Positions 20,841-32,939 are shown, numbered from the stretch's first letter. The stretch is DNA of 64,000 bases from Dactylonectria macrodidyma (GCA_020744425.1 JAGMUV010000027.1:248001-312000), one strand, 5' to 3'. Notes: generated by a model not told the origin, from the letters alone. Program-made: numbers and translations.

Positions 20841-22278
20841 TTATAGCCAAGTGTAACACTCTTCGGCAATGGGGATTTGAACACTGTAGACCGCGTTGGA
20901 CCAGAGTTTGGTGACAAAAGCGAAGAGGCCGAAAGAGAAATCGCTCTTGATGCTAAGTCCTTGGGCACAAACCAGATCATTTGGGTGATTGGCTTCATCG
21001 ATAGTCTGGCTGGCCGCAAAGGCGAACTCGTTGTTAAATCGAGGACGGGCTGTGAGGCCGGCGGTCAAATCAACGACACCTAGGACCTGGACGATGAGCT
21101 GGAAGGTGACGTCGATCCAAGTGTCGGCCTTAACGCGGGCACGCTCAGAGAGGTCAAGCTTGGCGTTGTAGACAGGCTTCCAGGGCGTGGCGCTCGTCTT
21201 GTTGGTATCGAGAAAGTCAAGGTGCACGCGGCCGTTTTTCAGGCCCGCGCCGACGGTTCCCGTGACAGTGACGCCAGCGGCAACGTCGATATCAAGACCG
21301 ATGGCAAACAAGAGCTCGGGGCCCAGGGTAATGATACCCGGCACGTCGATGACCATGTAAGACAACTCGCCAGGGCTGTAGGAGAAGCTGTCACGATACT
21401 CCGCGGTAACGGCGATGGTGACCCCGACCTCAGCGTCAATGCTGGTGTCGACATCGACATACAGCTGCTTCAGCTTTGCCCCAACGAAGTCGTAGTCCAA
21501 GAAGCCTGAGAAAGTAACACTGGCGGTGATCTCGGCAGAATCGGCCGACACATCGAGGTATGGCGGGAAAGAGTAAATCGGCATGTTTCTGGGGAGGCCG
21601 ATGGTGCCACCAATGGTCAGACCTTTCTCATCAGTAGTGATTCCGCGTTCATTGATGACCCGTTTCGCAACGGAGCGGCGGTTCTTGGCGACCGGAACAC
21701 CTTCAAAGGCGATGGCAGTGTTTGCTACGTGACATCAGCCATCGCTAGTTCACAAATCAGGCCCGTGTCGGGGTCAGGAAGGTAGTCTTACCAGCTGTGC
21801 TAGCCACATCCTTCTTCTCGGCATGAGCAGTGAGAGTCAAGGTCTCCGCGTTGCCACTGAGGCGGTTGACAAGGAAGACTCCACGTTCCTCTTCAGTATC
21901 GCAGCCACCCAAGTGGTTGGTGAAGAAGACGAGATCGCCCTTGTTCGACCATGTTGCAACAGCTGCTAGGAAGCTATCCTTTGAAGTGAACGAGACGGCA
22001 ATGGATCCATCGATGCAAGTGACGTTGTCGATGGATGCTACGTCCTCTAGCAAGACGGTAGGGTTCTGCATGTCGAGGTCAACATGGACCAGAGGCTCAG
22101 AATCGATTCCGTACTCAAGAGCGACGATCTTGCTCGGGGCTACAGCCGAGTCATCAGCGCGCGCCTGTAGGCTCTTGGCCTTGGAGATGGGCTTGAGGGT
22201 GGTAACTTCCTGAAGGCTTCCGGCGAATGCCGTGCTGGCCAACAGGGCTAAGTAGGTGAGGTAACGAAACGCGTTCAT
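20841..22278 (-). CDS. Secreted protein of unknown function (DUF7029/DUF7223-like)
   Basis: Two exons, 21792-22278 and 20841-21724, intron 21725-21791 (GTAAGA..CGTAG); 456 aa. The start is the ATG at 22278 (MNAFRYLTYLALLASTAFA), a clear signal peptide. The N-terminal domain (about residues 45-160) is followed by a Lys/Arg-rich linker (AKNRRSVAKRV) that may be a Kex2-type processing site, then a beta-rich C-terminal domain ending VPIAEECYTWL. The two-part layout and the ending recall fungal extracellular DUF7029/DUF7223 proteins; that assignment is from memory of the family look, not a search. A TATATA lies about 125 bp upstream. Probably cell wall or extracellular. No lesion. Confidence 0.75.
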
Positions 22279-24185
22279 TTTCAACGCCTGGCAATGTATG
22301 TGGATTGTCGAGGAGGAAGGAAAAGTCTAAGGAGCTGCTCGTTGAGTGAAGTCACCACGAAGTCCAGATGATTGGAAAAGTACTCCAATCCTGGAGGCGT
22401 GAGGGATATATACGCAAAATATAGAAGATGGTAGACCAATAACTGGATAGAACTGTATTACTTCTGCAGGAGTTGCCCGGTTTCCGTCTCTTCACCACTC
22501 CATTTGCTTGGTCATCCATATCAACATGTCCACCAACAAGACCGAAGATACGTAAAATTGTTAAGATATGCACGTGGGCACTACTACCGGTATGTGTTGT
22601 TACCGTGTCGAGCGGTCAAAGCTGATCCCATTAGAGAGTAGGTACCATTACAGATAGCACGTGCGAGGTGAGAATGCAACACCATGCGGCTGCTGGGTCC
22701 TATTTCGGCCTCGTAAGAAATGAATCTTGACCCACAAATCAAGCATGTTGGTTTAAGAGAAGGGGGGGGGGGAGGGTGGGCGGCGGCTTTCTCCCATTGT
22801 TGAAGGCAGGGGCTGGCACTTTTACTGTATCGAGTATAAAGCCAATCGGAGCCTCATGTCAAACCCCGGTCTCGAAGGCGACAGATAATTCAATTTCGAA
22901 GCCATTCCCAAAGATCGAGCGAGACATCCAACATCATCGTCGCACCTGCTGCTAGAGGCACTTCAATAGTTCTATACCGTACACCGAGATGATAAGCATT
23001 CTTCTACTCATAGGGAAGGAATCAGGCTCTAACTGAGGCTGGTTCTAAACCAAAATTTGGCAACTGGGATCTAAGATCAATGCGCTATAGACTGCACTCT
23101 GGTATGTCCGTAGATGCATATGATGTCTGACTCGGCCTGAGGGGACTTGAGTGGGCCTGTGAAGTAAGTTACTGAGCTGTACAAAGGGCACAGTGACCGC
23201 GCGTGACGGCAGTCACATGTGCAGACGACGGCGACATCCAAAACTCCTGAAGCGTGAGGAGGCCTAATTCTCGCCCTTTTTCTCTCCTCGCGCTCCGCCC
23301 TGTATCTAGACGCGATCTTAACAGTGCTAGTAATCGATCCTCGAGCTGAGCCGTAACGTTACTGCTAAGCCTGATCTAGACGTGAGACCCTCATAGAAAC
23401 CAGTTCTTTTTAGGAAAATGAGACAGAAGTTGATATACGTTTGGCCCCAGGCAAGTAGCTTTGCAGACCATCGGAGCCAGGGTGACAGATATCGGGTGGC
23501 GGAATGACACGCTCGCGGTCCGACGCAGGTTAGTGCTGTGCCGGTCAGATTCGCGTCCCGAGCTTGCTATCGTGTCAGTGCCTTGATGCTAGGGCTTTGA
23601 AAGTCTGTACCATTGCAGACCAGATGGCTGCAGTGGCGTTGTTAAACCCCTCATATTCGTGTTCTTCGACCCGTGCGCCGGTCCGGCCGGCGCAACTGTT
23701 GTCCCGTCATCAGTAACCATCGGAGCTAGTACATTGCGGATCAGTAATTGATAGTCAAAATGCCTCAGAAAAAATGGGAGAGCACGACGATTGCCGAGCA
23801 ATTATGGCGCCCAATGTGGGGGCGATGCTCTCAGGTGGCTGTGGCACCGCGCAGCATCACCGTCAGACACCATGCTTGGCATGATGTGACCCAGTTTCAC
23901 ACCGGAACGATTCACGTGTAAGGTGACTCATACTCGAGGATGATAATAAGCACGCAATCTCTTGTACTTTTTTGATAGATCCCTTCCCGGAAGCTTTGCA
24001 TCAATTTTTTGCAATTGTGAGAGAGTAAGTTCAGCATCTGTAAAGTCCCCAGAGGCCTAACACCACGCCTAAAGCAACTTCCGGGTTTCAATTTTCGACA
24101 CCTTCAAACCGGAGCCAAGCATTGGCAGACGGGGATGAAAACAATAATTTGTGCTTGTGAGTAGCTGCTCCTGCTCCCCCGGCTG
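22279..24185. other. Intergenic, no supported gene
   Basis: About 1.9 kb. It holds a long G-run near 22762-22780 and one CATCAGTAA box (23708-23716). No coding signal. Confidence 0.45.
23708..23716 (-). promoter_or_regulatory. TTACTGATG box (complement)
   Basis: CATCAGTAA, exact complement of the recurrent 9-mer. It is 1.4 kb upstream of the secreted-protein gene and 3' of bZIP B, so its target is unclear. Confidence 0.35.
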
Positions 24186-25326
24186 CTAAACAGTCCAGTT
24201 ATTCAACCAAGACTCGATAATCTGGACTGCCGCCTCAAACCTCAACCGCGGCCCGTCACCCAAGCACACGCTGCTCCTAATCATCATGTCAATCAATCTA
24301 TGGACTCTCGATAAATCCTCCGAAGAACCCAAGCCTTGCAAACCCAGCTCAATAACCTGATAACTCTCTCCAAGTCTGCCCCTTAAGAGATCCTCGACTC
24401 CATCTGGCCGCAAAAAGCTTTCGAGCGGTGTTCCATTAGCCGCACATGTGCGAACCATCATGCCCTGTATTCGCATTCCGCCTTCAGGGTCGTATCCGGG
24501 GTGGTCAGACGTGACATACCCCTGCTTGCGAAACATCAGTCGAGCGTGGATGCCATCAAGAACTCTGCGGTCGGATTTCATTGGAACAATCTCACCAAAT
24601 ACCTTACGAGCGGATGCTGCAGCCTCGCTATTACCGTCGAGTGCAGCCCGGAGAAGATTGGAGCCCCATAACAGACCCGACCAGAAGATGACGCTGGAAA
24701 GAGTGGTATTGGCTTCCAAGTAAGGAACAATATCGACGGGAGGGTTGTTCACCCTGAAAACTGGACGCTCCAGCCAGAGATCGTACCCAAGCCGTGGGGA
24801 CATTCGTCCGGTCAGGTAACCCGGTTGCTGTCCGTTTTCTGCGCTGTCTTCGTGTTGAGCTGGCCGTACATTTTCTGTTCCGGACGGCACTGTGCGATAA
24901 TGTCCAGATGGAGGCGGCGAGGGTGCGCCGGTCAGAGTGAGTGCTTGTGTCCGTTGTTTACCAACTGTGCTTGGGTCCGCTGCGTGTCCATCATCGCAGC
25001 CATCGGCCCATTCCGTGTCATCATCGAAGCCGGCAGCCTGGCGTGCGTTATGCACGGCATCATTGAGCTCCGCATTTCCTAGCCGAGATGCGACGCGAGT
25101 TAGAGACGCGATGGCAACCCGCATCGCATGGTTGCTTTCCCGAAGCTCGTTGATCGTCGTAATCTGTCTCTGTCTGAAGGCTCTCTGGGCATATCTGCCT
25201 CTTTCTCTCCGTAGCTGCGCCGTTGTCAGCGGGGCCGCACACTCTCCAATCAACTAACCCCCCCTTTCTCGTTGCGCTTACTGTCAGGTCATCAGCTGCC
25301 GGGGTATCAGCTCTGGTGGCTTTCAT
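24186..25326 (-). CDS. bZIP transcription factor with DUF3425 (bZIP B)
   Basis: Two exons, 25282-25326 and 24186-25214, intron 25215-25281 (GTAAGC..GCAG, branch GCTGAC); 357 aa. After a 15-residue first exon comes the basic region LRRERGRYAQRAFRQRQITTINEL and a short zipper, a variable linker, and the DUF3425-type domain (DIVPYLEANTTLSSV, KVFGEIVPMK, IHARLMFRKQGY). By eye roughly two thirds of the C-terminal residues match bZIP A, and the intron sits at the same position just before the basic region, so the two are paralogues from one duplication. It is a likely nuclear regulator of the island; heterodimerisation with bZIP A is possible. I see no defect. Confidence 0.92.
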
Positions 25327-26638
25327 CTTGGGGTAGGTGTTGGTAAGTACGGAGGAATCGCATGGAAGGTCAGATTAGGCGGAGCTGGTCTGTGACTGTA
25401 CGGACCTGTGCGCCTAGATGGCGCCAGCTGGAGACGCTGGGTCGGAAGGTTTTATTTGACTGGATGTGCTGGTCCTGCCAGATTTACCGGGGCTGCCGGC
25501 AGGAGACACCAATCGTTACTCTGCTGCCTAGCGGTTAACTCCTAAAACCGGCGTCTTTATCGCCGTTTCTAGCATACGTCCGAAACCTCCAAAATCAGAC
25601 GCTACGTGTAGGAAATTCGTGCATTCAATGGACAAAACTCAGCTGCCCCGACACTCGGCTCGACACTAAGACCCCTTGGACAAGTTACGGCTTGTTGCTT
25701 GGCTCACCCTTGGGGCCTCAGGGGTGCCCCACCCCCGAAATGGAGATCATTGCTACAAGGATAGGAAAGTTAAAGCACCATTTTCATACACGGGCTTACT
25801 CTTAGAGGAGGGGGGGGGGAATGACTTTTCGCGGCCATCTATTAGTCCAAAACCTTGTCTGCCCTTCAGGTCACCCCACACGAGGCGGTGAAGCCAGCCG
25901 GTTCGACCACGCGTTAACAATCGAATTGGCCGGGGATGGCTAGGACAGCCCAAACAAATGACCCAGCGACGGCCATGGATGTAAGTATGCACGTCCATAG
26001 TCTCCTACTGTAGGGCTCCCTATATGAGGTCACTCAACGCTGTTACAAGTTCGCGGGGTCCGTTGAATACCGGTATGACTCAACACCGAGTCGGGATTTC
26101 ATGTTGGCGGTATCAGAATGGTGTAACCCCTATCAATTGCCTTATATTTACGTCGTCCTGGCTGGGTGCTGCACTCGGCACTGCTCCGTTCCTTGGTTTC
26201 CGCTCTCGTCTTGAGACCTCTCTCTACCCTTCTCTCCCTCTCTCTCCCCAGCTCTATTACGAGTCTTGCTTCCTTCTTGGCCTGGAGATCTGTCCCTTAG
26301 CTAGTTTATGCTCCCTTCCTGTCGGATTCGTGTCCTTTGAGCCATGCGACGCTTGCCGAGCCCCTTGCTCTCCTCTCGAAAGATCCCGACGTGCGACTAC
26401 CGTAAAGGCCATGTTATACATGATTCCTCGCGCCCCTTTCAAGATTGGTCAACTGTCTCATGAATAGATACTGACAAGCTATTTTGATGTCGAGCAACTC
26501 CATGTATTATAAAGTAGTATTTTGAGTACGCCTCGGTCGTGTTGTTTGGTTGTGAGACCAAACTGCTCCCCGCCCCGTCTCAAGCGTCGGCATCTGCGGT
26601 CAATCACACTTGGCCCAAAAAAAGGGGTCTTCATGATA
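25327..26638. other. Intergenic, bZIP B promoter and ADH 3' region
   Basis: An open stretch at 26024-26467 (+) has low-complexity Ser/Leu/Pro content and no family signal. Nothing else supported. Confidence 0.4.
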
Positions 26639-27646
26639 CTACATGCGGTCGCCAGGAATCAGCACTCCTCGGTATCGCATTTTCCCACTCCCCAACGCCT
26701 CAAACGCCTCTGCTATGCCCTTCTCCGTCATGGGAAAAGCCTGAACTATCGGCTTGACACCGTTTCGGGCCGCAAACTCGAGCATTTGCTTTTGGATGGC
26801 TCGTGGCGCGACCATGGATCCTTGCACACGAAGACCCATTGAGACAAGAGCCGGGTAGGGGATACTGAAGTCGCCAGAGGAGATGGTGAGTGGGAAAATA
26901 GTCGCACCCGGGCTTAAGAGCGGGGTGTACAGGCTCCATTCCGGCGGCGAGCTCGAGGTGACGAGCAGGATATCAAGCTTCTTCTCGCCAATGTCGAGCT
27001 CTTTTTTGTCCTTGGTGGAATAGAATGCCCTTGAGCCGAGCTTCATGGCCTCGGCCTTTTTGGAGTCGGTACCACTGAAGACAGCGACATCGCACCCCAT
27101 TTTAGCGGCGAACAGGATCGCAAGGTGTCCAAGGCCGCCGACACCAATGACGCCTACACGGGCAATGGCAGCATCATCGAGCATGTGGAGAGCGTTAAAA
27201 ACTGTCGCACCTGCACACATGAGAGGTGCAGCTTCGACGTCGGTGAGACCATCGGGGATTTTGAAGAGGAAAGTTTCCTTCCAAATGGCACCGGAAGCGA
27301 AGGAGCCCTGATCGAGATCTGCAAATCCGTACATACTGCGGCTTGGGCAGAATGTTTCACGGCCAGATTGGCAAAGCTCGCAGAGGCCGCAACTGTCGTG
27401 CTCATAGCCCCATCCCACCCGATCGCCTTCCTTTAGCTGGCGAACTGCAGGGCCCGTGGCTTCCACAATGCCGATGCCCTCGTGGCCGAGAACCATGTCT
27501 TCGTTGCGGTAGTGGACGTCAGTGCCGCAGAGGCCGGAAGCAGTGACTTTCACGAGGACTTGGTCGCCCGTGAGCTCCGTTTTCTCCGTAGTGGCCTTCT
27601 TAATTGAGCCATCCTGGCTGCCTTTGTAGACTATGAAGGAATGCAT
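26639..27646 (-). CDS. Zinc-dependent alcohol dehydrogenase, cinnamyl-alcohol-dehydrogenase/YahK-like
   Basis: Single exon, 335 aa, usual MDR length. The catalytic zinc ligand region is SGLCGTDVHY with GHEGIGIVE; the structural zinc site CGLCELCQSGRETFC has four Cys; the Rossmann motif GVIGVGGLGHLAI binds NADP(H). It would interconvert an alcohol and aldehyde in the cytosol. TATAAA (complement of 27774-27779) is about 130 bp upstream of the ATG, and two TTACTGATG boxes (28053, 28187) lie 400-550 bp upstream in a block also found upstream of the NmrA-like gene. Neighbouring reductases suggest a shared pathway. No lesion. Confidence 0.94.
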   Translation of the reverse strand: MHSFIVYKGSQDGSIKKATTEKTELTGDQVLVKVTASGLCGTDVHYRNEDMVLGHEGIGIVEATGPAVRQLKEGDRVGWGYEHDSCGLCELCQSGRETFCPSRSMYGFADLDQGSFASGAIWKETFLFKIPDGLTDVEAAPLMCAGATVFNALHMLDDAAIARVGVIGVGGLGHLAILFAAKMGCDVAVFSGTDSKKAEAMKLGSRAFYSTKDKKELDIGEKKLDILLVTSSSPPEWSLYTPLLSPGATIFPLTISSGDFSIPYPALVSMGLRVQGSMVAPRAIQKQMLEFAARNGVKPIVQAFPMTEKGIAEAFEALGSGKMRYRGVLIPGDRM

Positions 27647-28016
27647 TTTCTTGGAAATTGTGAGAGGAATGGAGTTACCGTAATGAATACGTGTTTCTTT
27701 TTAAATTGATAGGAATGAGGATTCTGAGGCAAGACGGAGTGAAACTTGACTGAGAATAAGAGGTAAGCTGAACTTTATACATGCCCAAATACATGAGCAG
27801 TGATCAGCTGCGATGACAGTTGAACCACACGATAACTCAACGCGTCAAACTTGAGTGTGAATGCCGAAGCAGCACTAGATGAATGCACTAATTCACGGAC
27901 TATTACGGCTGAACTTCCAAATGCGGTAAGGCTCGGGCTCTAGGTATTGATTGCAGTCAGGTCGGTAACGCTGTGAACCACTCCTTCAAAGAAAAAACCC
28001 GTCGGACTTTGCTTAG

Positions 28017-28260
28017 CCCGACCGGCTGATAAATCATGCCAAACTTTGTATTCATCAGTAACTTGACCACGTCTACTCACCATTCAAACAAGCTCATACC
28101 CACATTGGTGGAATATGCCATTGAATTAAACGTACTTTGGCCCGATGCGGTTCTGGACGGGCTGTTGGCACGAACATTTGTCCCGATTACTGATGTCCAT
28201 CAGTCATTGTCGAGCCCACATCACCATTTCCAACCCACGGGAGGCGGTGCAATCATGGTG
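28017..28260. promoter_or_regulatory. ADH promoter block with TTACTGATG palindrome
   Basis: Contains GGCTGATAAATCAT, CATCAGTAA (28053-28061), the 16-bp palindrome ACTGATG-TC-CATCAGT (28189-28204) and GGTGCAAT..TCCGCC, in the same order as the block at 30060-30275. This suggests duplicated, conserved regulatory DNA. Confidence 0.65.
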
Positions 28261-28782
28261 TCCGCCCTCTTCATCTGAAACGTAGTGTGGGGCCAATGTC
28301 TTCATCTGCTAAAAATATCAACTGCTGTTAGTAACCCGCCGGAAAAGTGATTGCAAGGAGAACATACTGATCACGCCTGTCCAGAATCCACCCCTATTCT
28401 GCCATATTACTTGTATGGCACGTTTCTGTAGCCATGGAAATCGCATCTAACATATTAGTTGCGATATACGCTTAATGAAATCAAGCACTACTCGTCCTCA
28501 TACAGTCAGGGCTAGCAACAGACTCCTACATCAGATACGTATTAGCTGGCGCTTCACAGAAATTCGATGCTACCGTTCAGCTGTTCAGCTGGGCTGGGAT
28601 GGGGTGCCCGCTGCTGTCAATTAAGTTATGTTGGGGTTATTGCGTTACGCGATATAGGAGTCGCGGCAACTTCCCCCTCTGTTGGGTATGTGTTGAAGGC
28701 GCAATGGCCATTTTGCGGACTGGTCCGGAATCCAGGATAAAGTGGACGCCGGCACGTCATCAAACCCTAGTATCTACAGGCA
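28261..28782. other. Intergenic between the ADH promoter block and the NmrA gene 3' end
   Basis: No gene or repeat seen. Confidence 0.45.
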
Positions 28783-29752
28783 TTACTTTGACAGGATGCT
28801 CTTGGCGATTTCCTTCGCCAGGCTCTTCATCTCATCCGTGGAATGCTCCTTCAAGCCCAGCAGCTCGTTTTGAACCACTTCAAAGCCCGGTCCATACTCC
28901 TCAGTCTGGGATGCCACACTTATGTAACCCAAGAAAACCCAATCCTCAAATATGCCCTGAGACAAGGCCTTGTTTGACTTGGCTACTGCGTCAGCTGCAT
29001 TCTCCTCTGTGATCGTCCATCCCTCAGCACCAGTAACTTCCTGAACCGCTTCGACGAGGTCCTGCATGGACAAGCGGCCGTCGTGGATTCTCATGTGTTG
29101 GTTCTTGGTCTGCTCGGGATTCTTGAGAACGCCGACGACCCCCTTGCCGACGGTAGACAGTCGCGTCATGCTGACTGGGAACAAGCCGCCAGCGTACAGA
29201 GTGGCTTTCTTTCCGGCCAGATCAGCGAGAAAGCCAGCCTGCAGACCCCAGTCGAGAAACAGGTTGTTGTAAACAATGGTATAGGAGAGGTCTGTCTTCC
29301 GAGCCTCCTGCTCAAGCAGGTCTTCGATTTTGACCTTGTCGCCGTACGTGGGAAAGGATCGGACAGAGGGTTGCTTTAGATCGGCGCCAAACTCGGAGGG
29401 GATGAAGCGTTTGACGCCGGCGGAAATGGCCGCCTTGATAACTTTCTCCTGGCCCCCAACAGCCAGAGACCCCATGGTGCTCACAACGGCCTCCTGGCCA
29501 CAGAGGGCATCCGCCAGGGAAGATTCAGAGTTGTAGTCGACGACAACCTCCTTGACCTTGGAAGAATACTTGGCAGGAAGATTGCCGGCGGTGCGGACGA
29601 GGACGGTCACGTCCAAGCCGGCATCAACCAGTTCCTTCAGGACAACCGCACCGAGACTGCCACCGGCCTATTTGCATGTCAGTTATCTACATCTCGCAAT
29701 TGTGAAGGAAGAAACATACGCCGACGTGAGCAACACGAGTAAATCCAGCCAT
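28783..29752 (-). CDS. NmrA-like / isoflavone-reductase-like NAD(P)-binding protein
   Basis: Two exons, 29720-29752 and 28783-29667, intron 29668-29719 (GTATGT..AATAG); 305 aa. Splicing joins MAGFTRVAHVG to AGGSLGAVVL, making the glycine-rich NAD(P) motif. Downstream features typical of the NmrA/isoflavone reductase group are VDYNSESSLADAL, AISAGVKRFIPSEFGAD and YTIVYNNLFLDWGL. Members reduce double bonds or ethers of phenolic or polyketide intermediates, or act as redox sensors; which applies is not decidable here. A relic of a second copy lies at 4040-4110. The upstream block 30060-30275 carries two TTACTGATG boxes. Confidence 0.92.
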
Positions 29753-30059
29753 CTTTTATGAGCGACGCTGAAGTAATATCCTGATAGTAGTAGAACAGCA
29801 GTAAATGGCTGGGACTTTGGGGACCATGGTTCAACGTGAAGCAGCGGAGCAGAACGGTCAAGTAGTAGCATGAATGACGTCAACTCCAAAGACACATCCA
29901 GATGCAGGCCCACATTTTCGTTTACGGGCTTAATCATTCTGAAGATTCCAAACCTAAAATCATCTCATTGTTTTACCCTCAGATGATTGGCGATCGGGCT
30001 TTCGCCTCCGCAACAATGCAGCTTGGGGTAAAAAGCACTCGTTTGCGGCAAACTCTGTG

Positions 30060-30275
30060 TCGGGTATTGTTTCGCCCAACTGGCTGATAAATCATACCGG
30101 ATTGTGGTACCCATCAGTAATATGCTGGAACCAGTATGGGGATAACTGAGTCTAAGCTGTGGCTCTTCACTTGGTTTGGACTGTCTTTGGCACACGTCAT
30201 TGTCCCGATTACTGATGGTCATCAGTCATTGAATGTTAAGCATTTTGGGAGCGGTGCAATGTCAGTCCGCCATCA
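30060..30275. promoter_or_regulatory. NmrA promoter block with TTACTGATG palindrome
   Basis: Contains GGCTGATAAATCAT, CATCAGTAA (30112-30120), TTGTCCCGATTACTGATGG and the palindrome ACTGATG-GT-CATCAGT (30211-30226), then GCGGTGCAAT..TCCGCC. The same elements in the same order lie upstream of the ADH gene. Confidence 0.65.
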
Positions 30276-31325
30276 CCATGTACTGATTTCCGCATTGCGC
30301 TTTAGGAGGCGACCGAATGTCGTCGCGTCGGAGATATGTACTTGGATGCCCACCAACGCTTGTTGCAAATCTGGGTAACAGGACAAAACCCTGCCTGACT
30401 GACAACAAAGTGGGCGTACCACACCTCATTATAGACATAGGTGCACAAGGTGTCATGGAAACCCAGCACCAGCACAGAAATGGGGACAAGATGAAAAAAG
30501 ACAATCAATTGACCCAATCAGACAGGATCGACAGATCCGACAATCCCCCCCCCCCATACAAAGTGAAACAACGCTAATGAACGCCAGGGGTACCGTAGAG
30601 TTGGTTGACATTAAGGGGAGAAATGGTTGGCATGAAAATCCAGCTCTGGGATATTTATTTTAGATGAGATAGGGCTCACCGCTTGTCGGTCGACCTTGAT
30701 GTCCGGCTGCGGGGAAGGTTCGATAGTAGGACTCTCAAGTAAGCTCTTAAGCAGATCCATAGATACGGGCCACGACGAGAATGCCCTCTTCATAAGCCTT
30801 CAATTCGACGGGTTACCGTAAAAGTGAGCGGAAAGGCGGAGTTCACTAATCTTCTTAATGCATGCCGAGGCTGGCCAGACCATGCAGGGGTTGTCATCGG
30901 ACGGCCGACAAACAAACTTGACACCATGGGTCTGACCTACCTTGGGGTCGTTGTAACTAATCAGTTCAACGACATCCAGCCTCGTGTCTCCGGGTTTTGC
31001 CCAAACAGGAACGACATGCCATCTCACTCCGCCGGTGGTTTAGATACGCCAGCCGCGCCCGCCGGCAGGACTATTGGACCGCCCGAGCCAAGTCTGTGGG
31101 TTCGCATCCGGAGGGTTTGATGGCGCTACTCCGGAGCCATCAAGATACCACGTATAACAGCTCGCATGCTTTGTCATCCATGGGAATGGTATTGTGATGT
31201 GTTGCGGGACCAGGCATATCTACCACATCTATCCAAGCCTTAGGTATGGAGCTCCTATTTTGCCTCGCTAGCTTAACATGATGCAAGCGGCAAGCTCTGT
31301 CAATATCAAGTCGCTCGCTCACAAA
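30276..31325. other. Intergenic with an unassigned small ORF
   Basis: Complement of 30800-31027 reads openly and ends in a Cys-containing segment (FVCRPSDDNPCMVWPASAC) reminiscent of small secreted proteins, but no start or signal peptide is clear. A C-run sits near 30543-30553. No other gene. Confidence 0.3.
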
Positions 31326-31479
31326 ATGAGGCAAGAATCACGATCATCGTGAACAAGTTCACAATGAGAGTGAACGACCACAACTAGCATCAGGCAGCAG
31401 CCTGCTGCCTATGATATCGGCAGATTGAACATAGGGTATAAGAGACCGACCTTCGTCGCTCCTTTAGATAGAAAATCAA
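31326..31479 (+). repeat. Dispersed repeat, LTR-like (copy 1)
   Basis: Starts ATGAGGCAAGAATCACGAT, includes GGCAGCAGCCTGCTGCC and a TATA-like GGGTATAAGAG. Related sequence occurs inverted at 51141-51298 and directly at 51361-51515. It could be a fragment of an LTR promoter; no internal proteins are found. Confidence 0.6.
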
Positions 31480-31717
31480 GAGTCTTTCGTTGCCCGATTC
31501 ACAGGGGATCTTCTTCCCGATCGTTGTTCAGTCATCCAAACAATCGTGTCGCACGACAAGCTCTCAGCAATTTCGGCGCATCCGACCAGTCTTAGTTACT
31601 GCGGCACCTAGCACTGGTGTAGGTACATATGGTAGTCCTGACTTCACCGACCTTCCACCTCCGCCCTAATGCCACTAATCGATCCTTCTCCTATCCCATC
31701 TACCACTCATCGTCATC

Positions 31718-32781
31718 ATGAAGGCCCTCGTGTCAAAACCTCACCTGCTCTCCAGAGTCGCCGCCCTTACCCTGGGTAAGACCATCGGCGGTCCTGGCGC
31801 AGACTTCATAGACATCCCCGAGCCCGCCATCTCCCCAGACGAGGTCCTCGTCAAGGTCCGCGCAGTCGCCCTGAACCCGACCGACTACAAGCACATCGAC
31901 GCCATCTCCCCGCCCGGCTGAGTCATTGGCTGCGACTATTCCGGCGAGGTCGTCAAGGTCGGCAGCAAAGCCGCCAAATCCTGGTCCGTCGGCGACCGAA
32001 TCGCCGATGCCGTCCACGGCGGTCTCTTCCCCGACAGGGGTGCCTTCGCCGAGTATCTGAAGACCGACAGCGATCTCGCCTGGAAGACCCCCGCCGATGT
32101 GGACGACACGGTCGCCGCGACCTTCGATATCTCGGCCGTGACCGCCATGCAGGCCCTGAACTTCCGCCTCGGCCTTCCCTATCCCGACGAGGAGAAGGCC
32201 ACCCAACAACAGCACCCGGCACCTGTCATCTTTTTGTACGCCGGCTCTACATCCGCCGGCCTTTTCACCATCCAGATAGCCAAGCTCGCAGGCTACACAG
32301 TCGTCACAACCGCCTCGCCACGCTCCACCGACCTCGTCAAGAGCTACGGCGCCGACGCCGTCTTCAACTACCAGGACCCCGAGGTCGCTGACGCCATTAT
32401 CAAGCAGTACCCGGACGTCTCTCTCGCCGTAGACTGCTTCTCAGAGGGCAAGCCCTTCGCCGTCTGCGACGCTGTCCTCAAGAATAAGGCTAGCAAGCTC
32501 ATTGCGCTGCTGCCCCCCCGGCCAAAGCCAAGTACCCCGGCATTGAGCACGAGCTCATAATGTCATACACGCTCTTTGGCCCGCCCTTCCTGTGGCTACC
32601 GCCTGTCGGGCCGGAGTTCCCGGCGCTGCCCGATGACCGCAAGGCACTTGCCCGCTCTTATGCCAGCTTGCCGCAGCTCGTGAGGTACAAGACGCTCAGG
32701 CCGCCGCCGATATCCCTTGAAGAGGGCGGATGGGACGGGATCTTGGCCGGGCTTGATAAGCTGCGGTCGGGTAAGATGTAA
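31718..32781 (+). pseudogene. Zinc-less MDR / trans-enoyl-reductase-like gene, two lesions
   Basis: Reads as a medium-chain reductase of the LovC/enoyl-reductase-like fungal group: VLVKVRAVALNPTDYKHID, GCDYSGEVVKVG, YAGSTSAGLFTIQIAKLAGYTVV, VDCFSEG. A TGA stop at 31919-31921 falls just before VIGCDYSGE. A one-base loss in the C-run at about 32513-32519 shifts the frame; the C-terminus (SYTLFGPPFLWLPP to LRSGKM) then continues in another frame to 32781. No intron explains either break. Intact homologues often act as stand-alone enoyl reductases with polyketide synthases, so the loss suggests decay of part of the pathway, unless the lesions are sequence errors. Confidence 0.85.
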
Positions 32782-32939
32782 GGGGGGCAAGATTATAGTA
32801 AAGCTGTAGAAGAAATGAGGCGGGGCATCCTAATAACGGTACTGTCTTGTTGTTGGATTGCGAGTGAATTGCTTTATTGTATTTCTTGTTCCTACATTCT
32901 CTGATGAATACAGATTCAATATATATAGTCTTCCTCTTG

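Noticed and set aside
22762..22780. G-run as a G-quadruplex or regulatory element
   Set aside because: A single homopolymer with a GGCGG tail in a gene-free stretch; no evidence for a function and prone to sequence error.
26024..26467. 147-codon open frame between bZIP B and ADH
   Set aside because: No family signal, biased Ser/Leu/Pro composition, no supporting context.
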